From: Ophiura sarsii
Taxonomy: Eukaryota; Echinodermata; Ophiuroidea; Amphilepidida; Ophiuridae
NCBI GenBank assembly: GCA_035610835.1
Contig: CM069452.1
Span: 13,115,753 to 13,179,752, forward strand
Length of the DNA stretch: 64,000 nt
Direction: 5' to 3'
A program made the position numbers and the translations under genes. How positions within the stretch are numbered: position 1 is the first letter of the stretch; each line of letters starts with the position of its first letter. The notes below the pieces were generated by a model. That model was given only the letters and a program-made list of their open reading frames with translations, made no database searches and was not told the DNA's origin. Of the stretch, positions 34,901-44,953 are shown piece after piece.

Positions 34901-35995
34901 TGGGACCCATTTTGGGGGCCATTTTGGATTTCTAAGTATGTTAATAAAGCAAAAATACTAGATATGAGTTACTAGTGGTCTAATACATACATCCCATCAT
35001 TAAAACTATATTTTCATCATACATTTAGGTTGATATTATCCCATTTTATGGAATTTGACAATTTTGCAGCCACTTTAGGAACTATTTTGGGGGCCATTTT
35101 GGCAGCCATTTTGGATTTTGAATTTTTTTAACAGAGCACAAATAATGGATATGAGTTACTTGTGGTCTAACACATACATCCCATCATTAAAATTATATTT
35201 GTATCATACATTTCAGTTGATATTATGCTATTGTATGGAATTTTGACCACTTTTGACCATTCATTTGGCGGCCATTTTGGTTTTAAAGTATGTTAACAAA
35301 GCAAAAATACTAGATTTGAGTTTCTAGTGGTCTAACACATACATCCCATTGTTAAAACTTAGCTGTGAATGATAAGTTCCAGTCTCATATCATTAAATAG
35401 AATAAAAAGTGGATTTGATTTTGAACAAAATGTGATTTTTGGTGAAAATGTCTGGCAACACTGCATATACAGGAAGTATTTTCCCCAAACTCAAATTAAC
35501 ATTTTTGATAAGACTAATGTCTCATCTCACCATGACATGGTCCACGTTGAAATCGGAGCGTTACCATGTGGGTTGTAAGCTATGCAGAATTGGTATATTT
35601 GCATACTTTGAAAAAGTTGAAAAACACCCCTATTTCAAATAAATAGTATAACCCTCCGTGACACCTGGCAATTTTTTGGATACATTCAATGAAGCATTTA
35701 AGTATCTATCTACCCATAGCTTGTAATGAAAAAAAATCATGACCACTGAGTGCAATAGTTACGCAGGCTTCAAAATTTGAAAAATTGAAAGATTAAAAAT
35801 GCCAAAATGGCAATAATAGTCCGAAAATGCCATTTTGGCTATTCCCATGGTACCAAGGATTATTTTTCAAAAATATTTCCAGATATGTTAGTTTCGGGTT
35901 AAGGTCTATCAAATACGAAAGTATAAAGAAAATCTATGTCGGCCCCGTGGCCACCCTATCCTCCATGGATAGAGTCCATTGCACTTAAGAAGGAC
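31978..35995. mobile_element. 4-kb foldback element with internally repetitive ~2-kb arms
   Basis: The outer ends share AGTGCAATGGACT at 31981 with AGTCCATTGCACTT near 35970. Inward, CCACGGCCCCG faces CGGGGCC...GTGG, and TTACATTAGATATGA (34075) faces TCATATCTAATGTAA (34375). The centre is about 34150-34310. Each arm contains a repeating unit of about 170-200 bp with CCAAGATGGCCACCAAAATG or its complement, plus the associated CATATCCAG motif. A poly(C) run sits at 33037-33056. No protein-coding frame survives, so it was presumably moved in trans. Confidence 0.75.
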
Positions 35996-36130
35996 CAAGC
36001 TTTTTGATTTTTTTTTCATTATTAGATTGTCTAATATAACCTTGGAGATTGGCGGGTAACTTGTTGTAGTGTCCTTCTTTTCACGCTTCTGGTTTTTGAG
36101 AAACCCATCTAGGACATTGTTTGCCTCTTG

Positions 36131-36331
36131 TCACATGACATTCATATTTGATATTGTTAACGATGCGGTTGTACGGTGGCGATGATAGATGTCTTTGAAT
36201 GCCTTCGCGAATGTTGCAGCGGCTGGATCTGCTGTTATAATCACCATCGTATGTTGTACTTTCCCGTCAAAGTGCCTTAAGTAGGAGACACAATTCTTCA
36301 AAATCTTCACTCTGCCTAATAGACCAACATT
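36131..36331 (-). CDS. Possible terminal exon, unrecognised
   Basis: The minus-strand sequence CTATTTGTTGTGCAG is a good acceptor, followed by 66 codons to a TGA, including HTMVIITADPAAATFAKAFK. I do not recognise the family. No upstream exon was identified in the 600 bases before it. It could be the end of a transposon ORF or a chance frame. Confidence 0.25.
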   Translation of the reverse strand, partial: NVGLLGRVKILKNCVSYLRHFDGKVQHTMVIITADPAAATFAKAFKDIYHRHRTTASLTISNMNVM

Positions 36332-36499
36332 CTGCACAACAAATAGAAAAGAAAAACAATATGGTTGTCACGACCCGAGTTAGCTCAGACTTAACAATTA
36401 AACGATTCACTATAATACCCAGACTTTGTAAACAACAATTTAATATAAATAAAACATAAATCATGAATAAACAACGCAACACATTTCACGCGCTCAGTG

Positions 36500-37570
36500 A
36501 TCACTGATTTGGTTGACTAAGTGCACTTATCGTATAACATGTTCCACTAGAAGATCGGTTGTCGTGGGCTCGAGAATCTTATTGAAGGTCTTCAATATCA
36601 TCGGCAAATTACAGAAGTCAGTTCTTCAGACAGTTCCGTACTGGACCGGTTCACAAGTCTGCCATAGACTACAGAAGTTAGACTCGCAGTGTTGTATCTT
36701 TTTTGTTCTCCCATCTCATTCAACAGGAATGAGCTAGAATAGTTCTGCCATAGACAACAGAAGTTTCTCGCAGTGCCGTATCTTTCTATTAAGTTTTTCT
36801 GCCTGGCCTTCACCGCCCTTCTGTCCCGTTCTCCAGCGTCTTTGTTCTGCCTTTTCGTTTGTTTTGTTTTTGCTGTCATCCCGTGTTGTCTCGTCGCCAT
36901 GACGCCCGCGTATTGTCGCATTGCGCACTGTGTTGCGTATTATAGCCTGTGTAAGCCTTAGATCCTGACAATGGTGACAGTTGATAAGTTTTTCTTAATT
37001 AATGAAGATTACAAAATACAAATAAAAGAGAGAGAGAGAGAGAGACAAAAATGAAATGGAAAATGCTCAATTGCATATATCAAGATGATTTAAAAACACT
37101 TTTTTCATTCATTAGAATTTGTCCAAATATGAACAGTTTAACACCTGATTATGTGAATTGAACCAAGGATGTAAATGTTTTAATTCAAACTAACTCACAA
37201 ACTATCTCGGCACTTTTTTATGTGAAGCGTCTTCCTTTGCCTGAAGGGACCTAAATGCCACTGCTTCCATCGGTCTCAACCTACTACTGCATACTAGAAT
37301 ATCGCAGTAATCATATACAAGCTTCATTAACAAGAGGTGAGTACGAAATAATGTGTTCTACAATGTATGTGACTTGAACAGTTGAACGAGGTTGAAGTTT
37401 TGGAACACTGCAATGCAGTCTGTATAACCGTAACTGGTAAGTGTAACTAGGACTAAATTTGTGACTAATAAATCCTATTATACTATGGGCCTAGTTATTG
37501 ACAGAGGTAAAACTTTGATAACCTGGGTATACATGTAGTAATCATTACCAAAATAGATAGTATTATGAAA
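36500..37570. other. Gene-free stretch with a local duplication
   Basis: CTGCCATAGACTACAGAAG near 36658 and CTGCCATAGACAACAGAAG near 36746 begin two copies of a block of about 45 bp. A (GA)10 microsatellite occupies 37026-37045. Nothing else I can support. Confidence 0.5.
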
Positions 37571-37580
37571 AAGAATATCA

Positions 37581-37832
37581 CTACTGCTCTGCAATCCTGG
37601 TAGATACCGCTGGTGATAGAATGTCTGGTCTTGAGGAAAATTTTGGGATGTCTGGTGGGGCCAGCTGCCTAACCTCTGTCCCCACGGTCTTGATGATCAG
37701 TTCCCCGCTGTCCTCCGCTGTCCCCTCCATCTCCAAATCAATCTGTAGCTGCAATCTCCTGGGAACCATAATGACATTGAATTTCTTCTCCAGATGTGCC
37801 ACGCCTGTCGTATTTACTGCAACATCTATCAT
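37581..37832 (-). pseudogene. Frameshifted C-terminal continuation of copy A
   Basis: 84 codons with MIDVAVNTTGVAHLEKKFNV, RRLQLQIDLEMEG and VRQLAPPDIP. The first two stretches recur at 42856-43173. The last two have close relatives at 44248-44785 (TRLQLQIELDV, VKQIAPKDIP). So this is a dispersed family and not a one-off frame. Function unknown. Confidence 0.5.
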
Positions 37833-37841
37833 TCTTCGTTT

Positions 37842-38374
37842 CTAACTGGGGACCACCTGGTCTGGGCTATCTGTCTGCATTAACAGATGCTGTGATGGGC
37901 TAGGATGTAACTCAACAATTGGAGCTCCCTCCATAGATAATCGGGGGATCATGTCTGCTAGTGTTGGCACCGTTGGAAGTGGTGGTGTTGATGAGACGAT
38001 GGCCTGCCTGGTCACCTCGGTTTCCCTGTTAGGGCTTGAAACCCTTGTTTCCGGAATAAACTTCTTTCCCGCGTATGGCTTAGTAAAGCTGTACTTCCTC
38101 TTCATGGCTGCCTCTTGCCTGAGTATTTGCATTGGTGATCTCCTGGTAGGTTGCGGCAGTTGTATCTTTCTTAGTGGTGCAGGCCTTGTAGGTTGCTGTT
38201 CTGGTAGTGTTACGCTGCCATCACTACGGGTTGCTATCGCGCCATGATCATTGAAAAGGTGTCTCTTGAGATTATACCTTCTTGGGAAGGTCTTTGGACA
38301 TAGTTGGCATGGCAGGTTTACAGGCTGTTCACTGCATTGATCGTTGGTCTGATGTTGTGTACGCAGATGTTGTC
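37842..38374 (-). pseudogene. C2H2 zinc-finger family fragment, copy A
   Basis: A minus-strand frame open from about 38374 to a stop at 37842 has no start codon at its 5' end. It begins with the tail of a C2H2 finger (HLRTQH) and then a complete one, C-Q-L-C-x(12)-H-x(4)-H. After that comes a proline-rich linker with KRKYSFTKPYAGKKF, and it stops after VVPS. The following segment (37832-37581) continues the same protein family in another frame, with RRLQLQIDLEMEG and VRQLAPPDIP. That points to a frameshift. The sister copy at 42856-43609 lacks the fingers. Confidence 0.55.
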
Positions 38375-38399
38375 ATAGTTTATTGATCTTGTTGAATAT

Positions 38400-38910
38400 G
38401 TTAATTAATTTGGTATTTCTATGATGTCGCATCAAAGAACTAAATGTAATAAACTCTACAGAATCAGGACCTGGGCTCGTTGTATGCTGCACGGAAAACA
38501 TATATTACCCACCTGGCTACTTTCCGAAGAGTAAAACACATAAAAATACCATAACTTTCAAATTTTTTAGATAAAGTCCTAAATTCGATAAAACAAACAC
38601 CGTGGTAACCACGGTTTCCGTGTTGTGTGCACTGACACGTGACCGGAAATGTAAATCAAACCGTACAAATAATTTAAAATTTATGTTGTTATCTCTGGCA
38701 TGTCATCCTAAAACTCGGATAATTATATATACTAGCATATGGGGACGACTGCTACGAGTCAACTTGAAAATGTGAACTAAAGCCTAAGGGGTATACTTCG
38801 TCAAAATTTTCACCAGGTGAGTAATAGCAAATAATAGGTGAATACTTACGGCCTCAAAACAACATTCTGACTATGCCGAATTCGGCAATTACATAATTAG
38901 ATTTCAAATT
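38400..38910. repeat. Duplicated noncoding block, copy 1 (sister 43757-44240)
   Basis: About 500 bp nearly identical to 43757-44240, including TTTGGTATTTCTATGATGTC, CGTGGTAACCACG and TCACCAGGTGAGTAATAGC. It separates the same two modules of the zinc-finger family in both places. In this copy the small plus-strand frame seen at 44084 is interrupted by a CAA to TAA change. Confidence 0.75.
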
Positions 38911-38920
38911 TAAAGTTCAT

Positions 38921-39208
38921 TCAGTGTGGCATTGGCCGGGGCTGGAAGAGTAGATCTGCGAGAGGAGGGACGGTCCGTGTAGCTGGAATTTCTGGGTTAT
39001 CTTGCCCTGCAGCAAGAGGGATCTCTGGAATTGTTGGCTGACGGTGTACATAGATTTTCCTACCATGGTAGGGTTTCGTGTGCGAATGTTTCCGTGTAGC
39101 TGCCTGGTCTCGCACCACCTGCATTGGAGATTTGCGGAAACATTCGTATGTCAGAATGTTTATGTGAGCAGAATGTTTACGTGTTGCGCACATGCTTTTT
39201 CTATGCAA
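38921..39208 (-). pseudogene. Zinc-finger-family accessory ORF fragment
   Basis: A 95-codon minus-strand frame with HTKPYHGRKIYV (compare FTKPYAGKKFIPE at 37842-38132) and a proline-rich end TVPPLADLLFQPRPMPH. The closing DLLFQPRP(M/L)PH is shared with the exon at 44248-44785, so this is a rearranged member of the same family. No start context or fingers seen. Confidence 0.45.
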
Positions 39209-39217
39209 AAGGTACCG

Positions 39218-39290
39218 AAAATAATAATAATAATAATAATAAAATAAATTTAATTAAGCGCTTAAAATAGAACTAAGCGCTTTACATAGC
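39218..39290 (-). repeat. (AAT)n with AAGCGCTT dispersed repeat
   Basis: An AAT microsatellite (about 39221-39246) followed by TTAAGCGCTTAAAATAG and AAGCGCTTTACAT, related to the retroposed tails at 4600-4725 and 27218-27300. Confidence 0.55.
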
Positions 39291-39571
39291 ATAAAACCCA
39301 AAAACAATATACATCAACAAGTATAAGCACACATAAAACCAGAAAATACATAATATAAAAGAAATTATAAAAAATATTCCATTTTGCTTCATTCTCAAAA
39401 AATAGTTAATCAAATACATTCAAATTGCCTACACATGTGCACAAACGTATTTATAACACTCGGTCAAAGTCTGGGCTCGATCGGTTTTACATTTTTCTAG
39501 TTTTGGATACTAGTCGTTTTTGACTGTATGATCCAATGGGAACCAATGGATAAGCCTAAATAAAAGCAATA

Positions 39572-39780
39572 CTGTAAAAGTGGAAATGTTTGCGCTACAT
39601 TTATTTTCGCGCTTTTCGCGCTCAAATCAGCAAGCGCGAAAATTAAAACGCGCGAATATATTCGTTTTGTATGTAGGTCTATGCATCGAAGCTCAAAATC
39701 GCGAAAATAAAAACAAGCAAAATTATTCAAAATGTGCAATGCGCGAAGATTTACACGCGCGAACATTTCCACTTTTACAG
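39572..39780. mobile_element. 209-bp MITE, TA target site, GCGCGAA-rich arms
   Basis: Ends CTGTAAAAGTGGAAATGTT and its complement are flanked by TA at 39570-39571 and 39781-39782. The interior repeats CGCGAAAAT/ATTTTCGCG motifs in both orientations. No ORF of its own. Confidence 0.8.
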
Positions 39781-39799
39781 TACCTGAAATAGGCCTAAG

Positions 39800-40690
39800 G
39801 GAAAAGGCACTTCCGTTTCAGTATGAATTGTAAACCGTCTACTATTAGAATAGGTACATAATATTTACAATTATAAAATACATTTATATAACTCCTAACA
39901 CAATCATTTTTAATTGGGGATTTCTAACCATGTCACTGTATCGCATATAATTGTCACTGTGTAATTATACTATATCAACAACAACAAAATAAGCTTACAA
40001 AAACTAGGGTCAATTAGGGCTAGGCCATCGCCCCTGGGCAACAGTAGACAAAACGTCTACTTACTGTATCGAAGGATTACTATGTACAAACCTCGATTAA
40101 ACGATTGATTATGGTGATTTTTAGACAGTGACAATACTACGCTGGCATTCAACAAGTGGGTGACCCATACACGCAGCCCGTATGCCAAGGGAGGCAAAGG
40201 TAACTCCCATGTCCAACAAGAATTGGGCAAAGAATGAACACTAAATAATAACATTTTCATTTAATATGTATGTGCAGAATGGCCTATTTTTATGAAGCAT
40301 AGGCTAAAGCCTATGTGCATAGAGTTCTATCCTTTATTTATAGCTTGGGTGAACTGGGTGCCCTCTGTGGTTGATGGGAGCTTGATGCTAGGTGCGTCGT
40401 AGCGGGTAGTGTGGATGGTTTCCAGGACGGTTGTGGAGGGTGAGCGATCAGGGGAGAAGGGGCTTGTTGTGTTAGCTGGCTCCCAGTCAATCTGATGCTT
40501 AATTCTCCATCTGTTTGATTAGACATGTAGCTCTGAATCATTAGCTCTACTCTGGTTATCTCTCTCAGAGAGCTCTGAAAGAATAAGCTTAGGCCTAGTC
40601 CTAATTCAATTTAATTTTAAGAATGAAAATTAATAGAAATTTGACTGACTTTCAAATTCAATTATAACACAACACCACAAACCACAATCA
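39800..40690. other. Stretch without supported genes
   Basis: Apart from a proline/serine-rich minus-strand frame (40541-40338) that could be a linker exon following the THAP exon, nothing is recognisable. The splice phase with the THAP exon does not fit cleanly, so I do not call it. Confidence 0.45.
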
Positions 40691-40698
40691 ACTTTTTT

Positions 40699-40899
40699 TT
40701 AACCTTCAATGAAATGCTCACCGCATATTCTAGCTGATGGTGATGGTGACCATTCTGTACGATCACAATTTAATTTTCGTAGTGCAACAATCCACCGTTT
40801 TCGCCGTTTAAGGGGGATGGGAAATCTATGAAAGAAAGGTTTCTTTTTAGTCATGAGTGTATGATTCGTACACCCTACAGCTTCACAATTTCCAGGCAT
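40699..40899 (-). CDS. THAP zinc-finger domain exon
   Basis: The exon begins MPGNCEAVGCTNH and contains FHRFP, RRKRWIVALRK, W-S-P-S and ARICGEHF. That is the THAP C2CH signature (C-x4-C ... C-x2-H) with the conserved Trp and the FP motif. THAP domains bind DNA and occur both in host regulators and at the N-terminus of P-element and DDE_4-type transposases. DDE_4 fragments lie nearby at 50.4-50.8 and 53.0-53.7 kb on the same strand, so this is probably the first exon of such a transposase gene. The downstream junction is unclear: GCG|GTGAGC would cut the domain before its last His, while GAAG|GTTAAA would keep it. Confidence 0.7.
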   Translation of the reverse strand: MPGNCEAVGCTNHTLMTKKKPFFHRFPIPLKRRKRWIVALRKLNCDRTEWSPSPSARICGEHFIEG

Positions 40900-40985
40900 T
40901 TTGATAATGGAAAACGATTTCTATACACTCTGGGTCGAATTTTGTATAATATTGGTGAAATCTGTTTTATTACCGTAGAGAGTGT

Positions 40986-41183
40986 CTAGGGTTTTTGGAA
41001 CTTTGGGTATAACCTGCTTTTCCTTTGAGGGTGGAAGTACCATACCTTTTCACCTGCTGTGAACGACAGTAATTTGGTTCTGTGATCATAGGATCTTTTC
41101 TGTTTTTCACTGGCTATTTGCAAGTGTTCTCTAGTTAGCTCATGTACTTGATGCATGATCTGTTTGAATTTGGACAAATTCAT
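40986..41183 (-). pseudogene. Ty3/gypsy integrase C-terminal (GPY/F-type) fragment
   Basis: 65 codons with HELTREHLQIASEKQKRSYD, GEKVWYFHPQRKSR and PKFQKP. This is the usual linker and start of the chromatin-proximal GPY/F region after the integrase core of Ty3/gypsy elements. The catalytic core and the rest of pol are missing here. Further pol remnants are at 56014-57350. Confidence 0.65.
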
Positions 41184-41750
41184 GTATCCACTTTTCCATG
41201 CTTTGATGGAGGTGTTCCATACAACAAATCAATTGGCATTCGTATATAGTGATTCTCACTGACATATCTACTGATCATGGCTTAGATTGTTCGGTTTACT
41301 TTATTCTTTCAATGTAACCGTTTCCCTGTGATTTCTTGCCTTAGTTTCTGAAGTATCTGCTCTGAAAATTCAGCACTCAGTCATTCCTAGAGTGACTACA
41401 ACATGTAAAATTTGGTCCATACTGAAATGTTTTCTTGAGCCTAAACTTAAAACTAGCTTCAAAGAAATTCAGAAATTGTATTTCGGTGTGATCACATGCC
41501 AAAGTAGCACATATTTATAGTCACTTTCGGGCCTTCCTCCACACCTAGATACGACCAATATCACAATTACAATTTAATTTTACATTTGAATATAATAATC
41601 ATACAGCCACAAAATGGGATCAACCCGTATATTATTAAATAATTGGCATTTTATTTCATTCATTTACAAAAATCACCGTACTGGATCAACCAGTAATTAA
41701 TAAGTAAATCTTTTTATAATGAACATTATTTATTGTTGGCATGTAATTAA
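41184..41750. other. Noncoding flank duplicated at 54818-55140
   Basis: From about 41371 the sequence matches 54820 onward (ATTCAGCAC(T/C)CAGTCATTCC, then ATACTGAAATGTTTTCTTGA). No gene. It lies just 3' of the zinc-finger ORF in both copies and so marks the duplicated unit. Confidence 0.6.
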
Positions 41751-41751
41751 A

Positions 41752-42459
41752 CTACAGCACATTTTCTGCTTCAGGTGTTGGCTGGCTGCTGGACCTCAAC
41801 TTCCTTGGATTACTCCTCCTTGGCTTTTCTCTCTCCACCACCTCACTCTTGTAGATTGTACAGTCAGGCAGGATGACAGTCTCCAACCCTTGACGTTTGA
41901 CGCCTCCATTGGTCAGATACATGGGCTGATCCCATTCACGCTGGATGGTGAAGTCTTTGGCCGCGTCACGCCGGGCTTGAGCTATGATTTTACCAGATAG
42001 AGTGGAGGGGGCTGGCATCTCCCTCAAGGTGGGGGGTATGGGCAACAGGTTAGGAACCTCTGGAGTGTGTACGGTCTCCGGAAAACACAGGTACGCTAGG
42101 AGGGCTGTATGTAGCTTCCGGAGCTGGATTCCCTGCATATTCCATGGACACCGGGCCTTCACCGCTTGTAATATCATCCGAAAAATACTGATCCACAGCC
42201 TCCTTGAAAGGATCCTGGGGCTGGGTTGCCGCCAAGGCTGAGTATAGGGTATTAACGGTGCATGCTTCAACTGCTCATGGGATACCACTTTACTTCTTCT
42301 GGGGATTACATAATTTGGACAGAAACTGCACTTGAACATGATCTTGTGTGAGTTGATGTGGTAACGTAACGCTTTCCGGTCAGTAGTCGTAAAGGTATTG
42401 CATTTAGAACACCGGTACGTTTCTGAGCCTGACTGTTTTGGGTTTATGGCAAGCGGCAT
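41752..42459 (-). pseudogene. C2H2 zinc-finger family exon, copy C
   Basis: The exon follows acceptor TTTCCCTTCAG and begins MPLAINPKQ. Two zinc-finger-like units follow: Y-R-C-S-K-C-x(11)-Y-H-x(3)-H and F-K-C-S-F-C ... H-E-Q-L-K-H. A linker and conserved IIAQARRDAAKDFTIQREWD come next, with a basic C-terminus ending in AENVL. The open frame spans 235 codons, but the middle third reads in a shifted frame compared with the sister at 55106-55730. There the equivalent ATQPQDPFKEAVDQYF is in frame with the fingers. So compensating frameshifts have occurred. Unrecognised family, possibly a transposon-borne DNA-binding protein. Confidence 0.55.
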
Positions 42460-42519
42460 CTGAAGGGAAATTTGACATTAATCAAATGCAAAGACAATTA
42501 ATCTTAAATTAATTAATTA

Positions 42520-42750
42520 TATAAGTAATAAAAAGACTATAATTGTCGCATTCAATTAATCAAAAATAGCATTGAATCTGATTTGAATCTGACATCTACT
42601 GTAAAACAATATTTCTTGAATACATATTATTCTAATCACACAGAAACCTATTAATTCACCTTGAAAAATGATTTAATTAGCACTTAATTTCTAATTAAGT
42701 AATTAGATTTTTGGTAACAAATGATATATTATACAAATATTTACTGCTCT
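42520..42750. repeat. AT-rich duplicated block (sister 57570-57810)
   Basis: Shares GTAAAACAATATTTCTTGAA, CACAGAAACCTATTAATTCA and GATTTTTGGTAACAAATGAT with 57570-57810. It is upstream of the zinc-finger exon here and downstream of the gypsy remnant there. Confidence 0.65.
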
Positions 42751-42800
42751 TGAGGGATCTGGTGGAATCTATTGGGCCCGAGGTGAACTGGAGACCGTAG

Positions 42801-42843
42801 GGTACTATTTTCCCTCGACCTTCGGTCTCAGAAAAATAGTACC
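42801..42843. other. Hairpin adjoining the recombinase fragment
   Basis: GGTACTATTTT and AAAATAGTACC flank a second small stem GACC/GGTC. It lies immediately beyond the broken end of the tyrosine-recombinase coding sequence. Confidence 0.6.
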
Positions 42844-42855
42844 AGATTTGTGAGC

Positions 42856-43173
42856 TTACACGGTCATTATGTCGCGAGAAGCGTAGCCGGCTTTGTCTAG
42901 CAGGGTAACACTTGTTGCTCGCAAGCAGTGATTTGTATACACTTTTGAGCAGCTTATGTCAACAGATATCTTCTTGGTCATGTCACTGAGTATATTCTTT
43001 CCTAACGGAGCATTATCAAACCACACTTCATCGTCTTCGCGCACATTCTCTTTTGGACTTTGCCACATCCATTTACAGTCAGGTATAAGCTGCAATCTCC
43101 TGGGAACCATATTGACATTAAATTTCTTCTCCAGATGTGCCACGCCGGTCGTATTTACTGCAGCATCTATCAT
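42856..43173 (-). pseudogene. Zinc-finger-family fragment fused to a Crypton-like tyrosine recombinase
   Basis: The first third (AVNTTGVAHLEKKFNV...VPRRLQL) matches copy A at 37832. Directly after RRLQL the sequence switches to a tyrosine-recombinase C-terminal region. This has W-F-D-N-A-P-L-G-K-N, MTKKISVD, and the catalytic-motif-like YTNHCLRATSVTLL with its Arg, then GYASRDIMT. This pattern is typical of DUF3504/Crypton-derived recombinases. The frame ends at 42858 before the expected H-x-x-R/Y parts, so it is truncated. No recombinase N-terminus is present. Confidence 0.6.
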
Positions 43174-43609
43174 TTCTTGGTTTCTGGCTGGGGACCACCT
43201 GGTCCTGGCTATCTGTCTGCATTAACAGATGCTGTGACGGGCTAGGATGTAACTCAACAACTGGAGCTCCCTCCATAGATAATTTGGGGATCATGTCTGC
43301 TAGTGTTGGTACCGTTGGAAGTGGTGGTGTTGATGAGACGATGGCCTGCCTGGTCACCTCGGTTTGCCTGTTAGGGCTTGAAACCCTTGTTTCCGGGACA
43401 AACTTCTTTCCCGCGTATGGCTTAGTAAAGCTGTACTTCCTCTTCATGGCTGCCTCTTGCCTGAGTATTTGCATTGGTGATCTCCTGGTAGGTTGCGGCA
43501 GTTGTATCTTTCTTAGTGGTGCAAGCCTTGTAGGTTTCTGTTCTGGTAGTATTACGCTGCCATCACTACGGGTTGCTATCATCTTCTTCATCACCTCTAA
43601 CATCTTCAA
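43118..43609 (-). pseudogene. Zinc-finger-family linker ORF, copy B
   Basis: From IATRSDGSV onward it closely matches copy A (KRKYSFTKPYAGKKFVPETR, VPTLADMI, SPSQHLLMQTDS). Its 5' end (MKMLEVMKKM) differs: the two zinc-finger modules of copy A are absent. It overlaps the next segment in another frame, showing one frameshift relative to an ancestral continuous ORF. Confidence 0.55.
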
Positions 43610-43756
43610 AAGATTTTGTATCCAAAAATTACACTATACAATTGATCAAAAACGGACAATAATAATTTAAAATTTAGACAATTACCATCCGGGCGAGAGC
43701 TAAAAGATAAACAAATTCTTAATACAGCTCATCTCCCAACCTGCGCATCATCAATC

Positions 43757-44240
43757 ATATGTTAATTAATTTGGTATTTCTATGATGTCGCATCAAAGAA
43801 CTAAATGTATTAAACTCTACAGAATCAGGACCTAGGCTCGTTGTATGCTGCAAGGAAAACATATATTACCCACCTGGCTACTTTCCGAAGAGTAAAAGAC
43901 ATAACAATACCATAACTTTCAATCTTTTTAGATAAAGTCCTAAATTCGATAAAACAAACACCGTGGTAACCACGTTTCCGTGTCGTGTGCACTGACACAC
44001 GACCGGAAACGTCAATCAAACCGTACAAACAATTTAAAATTATGTTGTTATCTCTGTCATGTCATCCTAAAACTCGGATAATTATGGGGACGACTGCTAC
44101 AAGTCAACTTGAAAATGTGAACCAAAGCCTAAGGGGTATACTTTGTCAAATTTTTCACCAGGTGAGTAATAGCAAATAATAATAGGTGAATACTTACAGC
44201 CTCAAAACAACATTCTGACTATGCCGATTTTGGCAATTAC
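43757..44240. repeat. Duplicated noncoding block, copy 2 (sister 38400-38910)
   Basis: See 38400-38910. This copy keeps an open plus-strand mini-exon at 44084-44161. The block's position between the same coding modules in both duplicates shows that the duplicated unit spans at least 1.4 kb. Confidence 0.75.
44084..44161 (+). CDS. Candidate small first coding exon on the plus strand
   Basis: ATG at 44084 opens 26 codons (MGTTATSQLENVNQSLRGIL and six more) and ends exactly at CACCAG|GTGAGT, a consensus donor, in phase 0. It runs antisense to the surrounding zinc-finger-family modules. The sister block at 38400-38910 preserves the same start and donor but has a TAA in the middle. No second exon was found and the family is unknown. 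Confidence 0.35.
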
Positions 44241-44247
44241 ATAATAA

Positions 44248-44785
44248 TTAATATATTTCAGATATAAAGTTCATACAGTGTGGCAGTGGCCGGGGCTGGA
44301 AGAGTAGATCTGTGTGTGGTATATACGCAGGGATATCTTTAGGGGCTATCTGTTTGACCTGTGTCACCACTGTATCTATGATTATCTCTCCATTCACTCC
44401 CACTGTCACATCTAGCTCTATTTGTAGTTGGAGCCGGGTCTTCTTTGTGGGTCTAGTAGAAGTAGTAGGTATGGCTGGCCCTTCCTTCTTTACCACCGGG
44501 CTGTTTGCTGGCACCAGCTGGTTGGGCTTGGATGGATGGATATCTATGGAGCAGTCCATGGTGACGGTTTTTGCCGGTTGCAGTGCCGGTGTGGGCATTG
44601 CTGGGCATCTCAAACGGCCCTGCTTGAAGTACAACCTTGTCATTTCAAGTGCCAACATGATTTCGTTTGCCGAGTTGAAAGTGTCCTTCGGAGCCATCGT
44701 CCAAAGCAAGGAATGGAAACTTTCATTTGCGTTTTGAGTCGCACATTTGGTGCAATGTTCCAACAACTTTAAGTCGGATAGCTCC
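44248..44785 (-). pseudogene. Transposase-like exon with a TQNANESFHSLLW motif
   Basis: It starts after acceptor GTACGTTTCAG at 44786. It encodes HCTKCATQNANESFHSLLW, then NEIMLALEMTRLYFKQG, a pattern I associate with the C-terminal part of Mutator-like or related DDE transposases of invertebrates; the family name is from memory and unverified. A Pro/Lys-rich spacer follows, then TRLQLQIELDV and VKQIAPKDIP (shared with 37581-37832) and DLLFQPRPLPH (shared with 38921). Upstream exons may be those at 47311-49541. Confidence 0.5.
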
Positions 44786-44930
44786 TGAAACGTACACAAA
44801 ATGTGAAGTGAATTAAATTATATAGCAATAGTGGATATTTTGCAATGTTTTTTCTTCAACCCCTTAGAATGTAATGGTTGATCCCTATATACTTGGGTCA
44901 ACCCAAAAGTGGCATAACTAGAGGGATACC

Positions 44931-44953
44931 CCCCCCCCCCCCCCCCCCCCCCC
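44931..44953. repeat. Poly(C) tract, 23 bp
   Basis: Uninterrupted C run between the exon at 44785 and the TTAA MITE pair. 44786-45250 otherwise holds no gene. Confidence 0.9.

Noticed and set aside
42801..42843. Hairpin with A/T run read as a bacterial-type terminator
   Set aside because: Eukaryotic context. More likely the end of an inverted-repeat element or a recombination target.
43137..43670. 177-codon plus-strand frame over copy B
   Set aside because: Antisense shadow of the minus-strand family ORF, which is the frame conserved between copies A and B.
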